Origin: Fredericiella sp963839515
GTDB lineage: Bacteria > Chloroflexota > Anaerolineae > Caldilineales > Caldilineaceae
Assembly: GCA_963839515.1 (NCBI GenBank)
Contig: CAWIVN010000012.1
Coordinates: 124,001 to 188,000, forward strand
Direction: 5' to 3'
Length of the DNA: 64,000 bases
In this document: piece by piece, positions 59,210 through 64,000 of the stretch
Layout of the letters: every line of letters starts with the position of its first letter
How positions within the stretch are numbered: the stretch's first letter is position 1
The notes under the pieces: generated by a model
Seen by the model: the letters and a program-made list of their open reading frames with translations, nothing else
Databases searched by the model: none
Told to the model about the DNA's origin: nothing
Made by a program: the position numbers and the translations under genes

Positions 59210-60901
59210 TCAAGTGCCCGGCTCAGATTGGCGGCTGCGCCACCATAGGATTGCAAAGATTAGGGTGGTCAGCGCCGCCAAGAGGGCGGCGGTCTGGATG
59301 GCCAACCCGATCCAGGCGGGAAACGCATCTTGCTGCGCAAGCGGCGGCGCTACGCCAGCCGGGGCCGACTGCGTAGCCTGCTGGCCGGCCGTTCTTTGCG
59401 GTGCGCCGGATGCAGGTTGTGCGGCGCCAACCGCAGCAGGCGTTGCTGCTGGGGCTGGCGCGGCGGGCGCAGTTGCTTGCTCTGCTGTTGTGTCCGCTGT
59501 TGTGCCTGTTGTGGCTGCTGTGTTCGCTGCTCCAGTTATTGCCGCCAGTTGGGCGGTCGGCTCTACTGCAACCGTAGCGACCGGCGCTGCCTGTGATTCC
59601 TGCGTGTCGGCGTCCGCCAACCGTTCGCTGGCGGGTGGGGTGGCAGCCGGTGCAGCAGCAGCTGATTCTGGTTCGGCGGCGTAAGCAGCCGTCAATTCGG
59701 CCGCGGCTGTGGGAACTGAGGCGCCAGGCGCTGCCGAGATTGTAGCGGACCCACGGGCGCTGGCTGCCGCGCCGGCAGCCATGCCGCCCGCCTGATCGCG
59801 GGCCTCTTCCAGCGCGAAGCCGCCGGAGGGAGCTGCCATCGCTGGGCCTGGAGCCGCAGCCGGTGGAGCGCCCTGCGCCACGGCGCCACCGGCGCCGCCT
59901 TGCATCGCAACGTCACCTGCTGCGGTGCTCGCAGCCACTTGCGGAGGTGCGGCTGTGGGCGCCTTGGCGGCAGGTGGCTGCGTGGCTAGTGCAGTGGCGC
60001 CGTCTGCCGGTGCTGCACTAGCGTCTGCTGCGCTTGGTTCTGGTGCGCTTGGTTCTGCTGCGCTTGGTTCTGCTGCGCTTGGTTCTACTGGGCCAGATCC
60101 GGGTGTGCCAGACGAGGGCGGACTCTGCTTTGCCGCCGCCTGGTTCGCGGCAGAAGCAGGCATTTCTGCCGGCGTTGAGTTCTGCAATTCTGTCGTTGGT
60201 ACACTTGCCGCCGGCGTGGCCAGTGCAGCCTCGTCAGAAGTGGAGGCCGGTGTCACGCTGGCTGTGCGCGCCAAGGCAACTGCCGCTGTGGCTGGGACAG
60301 AGGCAGATACCGCGGATTGGACCTCTGCCTGGATTTGTGGCTGGGAAGCCGTTGTCTGCACGCTCCCCGGCGACACAAAGGAGGTATTGGCTAAGAAGCG
60401 TGGGGCGGCCAACAGGACCAGGAGCACGGCAAAGCTGGCGGCCATGGCGTTACGCAAGGCTGGACTGCCCCCTTGCCAGAAACGTCCCCAGCCACGGCGC
60501 AAGTCATGCCAAAAACGGCCGCCCGCTACATCCTCTGACCGCCGCGTCGAAGGTCGCGCCGTAGTTCTTGATGCAACTCCCGTCACAGTCTCTGGCGCCG
60601 GCTGCAGCGCACCGGCCGTAGCCAGCGAGGCCGCTGCGGCGCCTTGCGTGGCAATGGCAGCAGATGCTGCTGTTGCCTGGCCGACTTGCTCGGGCGTCAA
60701 GACAAACGAGCGGGGCAGCGAAAGCGCCGGCAGCTCGCGCAATAGGCGCACCGTTGCGCGCAACGACTGTAAGCGCCAGGCCACATCGGGGTCCTCGGCC
60801 ACGGCCTGCTCGATCAGGCGTCGCTCTTCTGCAGTTACTGCTTCGTCGATGTAGGCAGAGAGCAGTTCGTTGGTCACTTGTGGATAGGGCGCGGTAGTCA
60901 T
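59210..60901 (-). CDS. Anti-sigma factor-like membrane protein with long Ala/Pro-rich region
   Basis: A 563-residue protein encoded 64 bp downstream of the ECF sigma gene. The N-terminal ~80 residues (ELLSAYIDEAVTAEERRLIE, DPDVAWRLQSLRATVRLLRE) match the helical anti-sigma domain of RskA/zf-HC2-type proteins, but the HxxxCxxC zinc motif is absent. One membrane helix lies near residue 150-175 (AMAASFAVLLVLLAAPRFL). A ~330-residue Ala/Pro/Thr/Ser-rich outer region with AEPSA repeats follows, then a second helix (IGLAIQTAALLAALTTLIFA) and a short RRS tail. It probably holds the sigma factor at the membrane until a signal is received. Confidence 0.75.
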   Translation of the reverse strand: MTTAPYPQVTNELLSAYIDEAVTAEERRLIEQAVAEDPDVAWRLQSLRATVRLLRELPALSLPRSFVLTPEQVGQATAASAAIATQGAAAASLATAGALQPAPETVTGVASRTTARPSTRRSEDVAGGRFWHDLRRGWGRFWQGGSPALRNAMAASFAVLLVLLAAPRFLANTSFVSPGSVQTTASQPQIQAEVQSAVSASVPATAAVALARTASVTPASTSDEAALATPAASVPTTELQNSTPAEMPASAANQAAAKQSPPSSGTPGSGPVEPSAAEPSAAEPSAPEPSAADASAAPADGATALATQPPAAKAPTAAPPQVAASTAAGDVAMQGGAGGAVAQGAPPAAAPGPAMAAPSGGFALEEARDQAGGMAAGAAASARGSATISAAPGASVPTAAAELTAAYAAEPESAAAAPAATPPASERLADADTQESQAAPVATVAVEPTAQLAAITGAANTAATTGTTADTTAEQATAPAAPAPAATPAAVGAAQPASGAPQRTAGQQATQSAPAGVAPPLAQQDAFPAWIGLAIQTAALLAALTTLIFAILWWRSRQSEPGT

Positions 60902-60965
60902 CGTTGATTTCTGGTTCGCCGTCTGATTGGCACTGGCGCCAACGGTGCGGCGTTAAGTCCACAAC

Positions 60966-61592
60966 TTAGGGACGGAATGAAGCCGGCAATAGTTCCGGGT
61001 ACTGCAATAGGTGCTCGCGCAGTTTGGAGCGGGCACGGTTGATGCGCGATTTAACGGTGCCCATAGGCATACCCGTCAGCTCGCTAATTTCCTCATAGGC
61101 ATAGCCGTGCACGTCGCACAAGGTGAGCGCCAACCGTTGGTCGGCCGGCAGGCGCCCGATGCCTTGTTCGATCACCTGGCTGAGTTCCATGCGCTGGACG
61201 TAGGCGTCGGGCCGCTCGCTGGGATCTTCCAGTTGCGGGCTGTAGTCGCTCGCACTGTCCGATCCGTAGTTGTCACCCGTAAAGTCGTCGAGGCTGTCGG
61301 TGCGGCGGCGCTTGCGGCTGCGCAGCGCGTCGTAACAGGTGTTGACGACGATCCGAATGATCCAGCTTTTAAAGCTGCCGCCTTGGAAGCTGGACAGGCT
61401 GCGAAACGCCTTGATCATGCTTTCCTGGACGGCGTCGGCCGCGGCGTCTTCCTCCTGCAGCGTGCGATAGGCAACACTGTAGGCCAGGTTCTGGTAAGTC
61501 AGGACCAGTTGGTTGAACGCATTGAGGTCACCGCCGGCCGCCTTGGCAATCAGTTGCTGTTCCGCGCTGGCCGGCAACGTAGCATCTCGCAT
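60966..61592 (-). CDS. ECF-type RNA polymerase sigma factor
   Basis: A 208-residue sigma-70 family protein of the ECF group. Region 2 reads NQLVLTYQNLAYSVAYRTL, QEEDAAADAVQESMIKAFRS, GGSFKSWIIRIVVNTCYDAL. Region 4 reads IGRLPADQRLALTLCDVHGY, AYEEISELTGMPMGTVKSRI, NRARSKLREHLLQYP. Start chosen at ATG 61592; the open frame continues upstream through the tRNA region but that part cannot be coding. TATACT on the minus strand (61606-61601) lies 8 bp before the ATG, so the mRNA is probably leaderless, and there is no ribosome site. It forms an operon with the anti-sigma gene. Confidence 0.93.
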   Translation of the reverse strand: MRDATLPASAEQQLIAKAAGGDLNAFNQLVLTYQNLAYSVAYRTLQEEDAAADAVQESMIKAFRSLSSFQGGSFKSWIIRIVVNTCYDALRSRKRRRTDSLDDFTGDNYGSDSASDYSPQLEDPSERPDAYVQRMELSQVIEQGIGRLPADQRLALTLCDVHGYAYEEISELTGMPMGTVKSRINRARSKLREHLLQYPELLPASFRP

Positions 61593-61689
61593 GGGTATAT
61601 AGTATAGCAGACGCATCGCCCAGCAAACCCGCACGCGGCGTGCGGACAACACGCGTCTGCAGATGGTGTACCATACGAGGGACTGGTAT

Positions 61690-61719
61690 TTGACGCTTGC
61701 GCCTGACTGTGAGTATACT
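61690..61719 (+). promoter_or_regulatory. Sigma70-like promoter of tRNA-Leu
   Basis: TTGACG (61690-61695), 18-bp spacer, TATACT (61714-61719), 19 bp ahead of the tRNA 5' end. Confidence 0.75.
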
Positions 61720-61738
61720 GGAGAGCGCTTTTGGGTAT

Positions 61739-61819
<81 letters not shown>

Positions 61820-61986
61820 CTAACCTGTTTTGCGCAAGTGCGTGTTTGCGCCCGTAGTTGCCTGATGGATTGCCTGCCAGGCGGCAGGCAAAGCTGTCAA
61901 GAGACGGCAAGACAGGAAACCGCACAGCGGAGGGCAACTGCCGGAACCCCTGCAAGTGGGTGGGCCGGCATTGCAACAGAAACTAA

Positions 61987-63405
61987 ATGGACATGGACAA
62001 ACGCTCTTACCCTATCACCACGCTCCAGTCCGCAAGCCCCGCTCGACGACACCTCTCCCACCGATTCAATTACTTTCTCCCACGAATCGCATTGTCGTTG
62101 GTCGTCGTTTTGCTGCTTGCGGCTTGTGGTCCCGGCCAGGCCAAGGCCGATTCCACCCAGTTGGCGGCCGAGACTGTGCGCATCGCGCAGGATTACGCGG
62201 CCAACAGCAATCTGGATCAGGCGCGCACTGCCGTGGATTCGCTCGAGGTCGCCAATCCGCACCAGTACCTTGTGCTGCAGGCCGAACAAGCGATCGGCGC
62301 CAACCAGGATCGGCAAACGACAAGTGCGCTGGTCAAGCTGGCCGTAGACATGCGCCTCAGTTCCGGTTCGATTCAAGCCTACGCTGCCCAAAACGGCTTG
62401 GTTGCCGTGCCGCCGACCGAACCGCCGGTGCCCACGCTTGACTTTGGCCCGCTCTCGTCCACCCCGGCCCCGGCCGTGGTAGAGGCGAACCCGGTGGCCG
62501 ATACACAGGCATTGGCCGCTTCAGCGCCGGTAACGGATAGCCTTGCCTTGACCGCTGCCACAACTGCCGGCACAGCCGGTGCTGTCAGCACAGTCAGTGG
62601 CCCAAGCGTCGCTTCCGATGCGCTGGTCAACGTGCGCAATGGTCCCGGCGTCGACTATCCAGTGGTCGATAGTCTTGATCCAGGTGAGGCAGCCGCCATC
62701 ACAGGCAAGAGTTCGGCCGGCGACTGGTGGCAGGTGGCGTTGGGCGATGGCCAGGCGGGCTGGGTGTTGGGCCAACTCGTGGCCGCCAGCGGCGATACAT
62801 CGGCCGTAACGGTGCCCGCCAATATCTCGCCACCGCCGCCGACCGCCACGCCGGCACCGATTGCCGCCGCCCCGGCGGGCGACACACCCGCTGCAGACGC
62901 GCCGGCTGCCGACGCTACCGCTGCGCCTGCCGGTGACGCCACTGCTACGCCCGCGACCCCGGCCGCATCGCCCAGCGACAAGCCCTACTTTAAACTAGTC
63001 GCCAGCCGCATGTGGGCCAAGTCCGAAAACGGCGACTGCCGCGGCCAACATCTCCTACGCATCAACGTGATCGATGCCAATGGCGTGCGTCTCAACGGCG
63101 TGCGTCTCAAAGGCATCTACACTGGTGAGATCATCGTGACAGGCAGCCAAGGCAAGGGTGATGGCATCATCGAATATGACTTGTACGGGACAGGTGAGGG
63201 TTTTTCCGTGATCCAGAATGACGACGGTCGCGATGCCGATAGCGACCGCGCCGAGGGCTTTACGACCCAATCGCGCGACATCAGCAAGGACCTGCTGATT
63301 GGCGGCGGTTACTGCACGAACGATACGGATTGCCAGATTTTCTACGATTCGTGGGGTTGCAACGGCCACCACAGTTGGGAAGCGACTTTCCAACGCAACT
63401 ACTAA
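61987..63405 (+). CDS. SH3-domain lipoprotein
   Basis: A 472-residue exported protein. A long N-terminus precedes a signal ending LLLAAC (lipid Cys about 47). A helical segment (about 50-130) is followed by a bacterial SH3 domain (DALVNVRNGPGVDYPVVDSL, GDWWQVALGDGQAGWVLGQL), an Ala/Pro/Thr-rich linker, and a C-terminal ~130-residue domain with several Cys (SENGDCRGQHLLRINVID, GGYCTNDTDCQIFYDSWG, CNGHHSW) that I do not recognise. SH3b domains commonly bind cell-wall peptides. Its location just after tRNA-Leu and divergent from the ECF operon makes it a possible target of that sigma factor (inferred). Confidence 0.8.
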   Translation: MDMDKRSYPITTLQSASPARRHLSHRFNYFLPRIALSLVVVLLLAACGPGQAKADSTQLAAETVRIAQDYAANSNLDQARTAVDSLEVANPHQYLVLQAEQAIGANQDRQTTSALVKLAVDMRLSSGSIQAYAAQNGLVAVPPTEPPVPTLDFGPLSSTPAPAVVEANPVADTQALAASAPVTDSLALTAATTAGTAGAVSTVSGPSVASDALVNVRNGPGVDYPVVDSLDPGEAAAITGKSSAGDWWQVALGDGQAGWVLGQLVAASGDTSAVTVPANISPPPPTATPAPIAAAPAGDTPAADAPAADATAAPAGDATATPATPAASPSDKPYFKLVASRMWAKSENGDCRGQHLLRINVIDANGVRLNGVRLKGIYTGEIIVTGSQGKGDGIIEYDLYGTGEGFSVIQNDDGRDADSDRAEGFTTQSRDISKDLLIGGGYCTNDTDCQIFYDSWGCNGHHSWEATFQRNY

Positions 63406-63436
63406 ATATCCAATTTTCGGCTCTTGGGCGACAGTT

Positions 63437-63501
63437 ATGTCCCTGGGACGGCGCAAGCGATGTTCGTCGATAACGAATCTTGTGCGCCGCCCCGGGGACA
63501 T
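63437..63501. repeat. Strong imperfect inverted repeat (19-bp arms)
   Basis: 63437-63455 pairs with 63483-63501 (one wobble, one mismatch) around a 27-base region that can form a small inner hairpin (TTCG with CGAA). There is no T tract. It is either a terminator of the SH3-protein gene, a REP-type element or a structured leader of the next gene. Confidence 0.6.
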
Positions 63502-63562
63502 ATCAAGATGGTCATTGATTGACAAAACCGCCGCAACAGCCGACAATTGACTCGGAGGTTTC

Positions 63563-64000
63563 GTGAAGCAAGAGTTAATCCAGTTTGCGCCACTTTTTAC
63601 AGGGCTGTCGGAAGAAGAACAAGCGCTGCTTGTCGAGAACTTCACCCCCGCCCAGGCTGCCGTTGGGGCCGCCATCTTCAAAAGCGGCGACCAGGCGGAC
63701 GGCCTCTACCTGCTCGGCAAGGGCTTTGTGCGCCTGATGACTGCGAGCGGGATCAGCCTGGCCACGCTTGGCCCGGGCTCCGTGCTGGGCGAAGACAGCC
63801 TGTTCCGCAGCCTGCCCTACGACGTCACTGCCCAAGCAGCGGGCGAACTGGAATACTGGAAGCTTTCCGACCGCAGCTTACGCGAGATCATCGTGAAGCA
63901 GCCCGCCGTCGGCCTCAAGCTCAGCCACAACTTCGGCAGCCTGATTGCCCAGATGCAGGATTACCTGGTCCAGCGCCTGGCGCAGACGCCTGAGTTGAGC
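63563..64000 (+). CDS. Cyclic-nucleotide-binding (Crp/Fnr-like) protein, cut by window end
   Basis: A partial gene of 146 codons, open at the right edge. GTG 63563 follows GGAGG five bases upstream. The product begins MKQELIQFAPLFTGLSEEEQ and shows the cNMP-binding beta-roll: AAIFKSGDQADGLYLLGKGF, VRLMTASGISLATLGPGSVL, GEDSLFRSLPYDVTAQAAGE. The phosphate-binding cassette GEDSLFRSLPYDVTA lacks the usual Arg-Ala pair, so binding of cAMP is not assured. Whether an HTH follows (regulator) or another domain cannot be seen. Confidence 0.8.
   Translation, partial: MKQELIQFAPLFTGLSEEEQALLVENFTPAQAAVGAAIFKSGDQADGLYLLGKGFVRLMTASGISLATLGPGSVLGEDSLFRSLPYDVTAQAAGELEYWKLSDRSLREIIVKQPAVGLKLSHNFGSLIAQMQDYLVQRLAQTPELS

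Overview
The window is a GC-rich bacterial chromosome segment, most likely from a filamentous Chloroflexota of the Caldilineae/Anaerolineae type. This is inferred from secreted proteins carrying repeated FLPLV-type motifs followed by Thr/Pro-rich linkers, from several very large STAND-type (NB-ARC plus TPR) regulators, from an auracyanin-like cupredoxin, and from RND pump genes with no outer-membrane partner gene. No prophage, CRISPR array or intact insertion sequence was seen.

Region 1 (about 0.3-8.4 kb) is an exopolysaccharide locus: a WecB/TagA glycosyltransferase, a polyprenyl-phosphate sugar transferase (frameshifted), an O-antigen-ligase-like polymerase, the tail of a lost CapD/FlaA1-type gene, an adaptor-like lipoprotein, an Ig-like secreted protein and a Wzz/BY-kinase with a 12-tyrosine tail. 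Region 2 (8.5-21.2 kb) is mixed: nitroreductase coupled to RqcH (frameshifted), a YtxH-like protein, a PspC protein, two modular secreted enzymes (metallophosphoesterase and GH99-like) that share one N-terminal module, a DUF2071 gene (frameshifted), a UvsE-like endonuclease, a beta-lactamase-fold remnant and several palindromic repeats.

Region 3 (21.4-37.3 kb) holds a minus-strand operon for an FAD oxidase, a lipoprotein cytochrome c and a ScyD/ScyE-like beta-propeller. Three large STAND regulators follow, mixed with a BON-domain protein, a VOC protein, a methyltransferase, and membrane or lipoproteins of unknown role.

Region 4 (37.8-52 kb) is the most distinctive part. A SARP/BTAD regulator is followed by about ten CYTCA-type direct repeats spaced 11 or 22 bp apart. 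The last repeat sits 8 bp upstream of a -10-like hexamer. Behind this lies a 13-kb plus-strand gene train: HME-like RND permease, a 150-residue mini-adaptor lipoprotein, a second RND permease, a lipoprotein, an ABC ATPase with two permeases (one with a fused extracytoplasmic domain), a cupredoxin lipoprotein that has lost two copper ligands, and a second lipoprotein related to the first. It looks like a SARP-controlled export or envelope system adapted to a cell without an outer membrane, and it is the best candidate here for an undescribed system.

Region 5 (52.3-64 kb) has a fourth STAND regulator (BTAD type, with no ordinary start codon), a second BON protein with a promoter like that of the first, a glycolipid-binding-like protein, an F420-type LLM oxidoreductase, MutM, an ECF sigma factor with a long anti-sigma protein, tRNA-Leu(CAA), an SH3-domain lipoprotein and the start of a cyclic-nucleotide-binding protein cut by the window end.

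Three otherwise good genes (1201-2624, 9307-11372, 15126-15895) each need one inserted base near a C/G-only stretch to read through, and a fourth (52308-55334) may need one in a T run. Sequence error is at least as likely as real gene decay.
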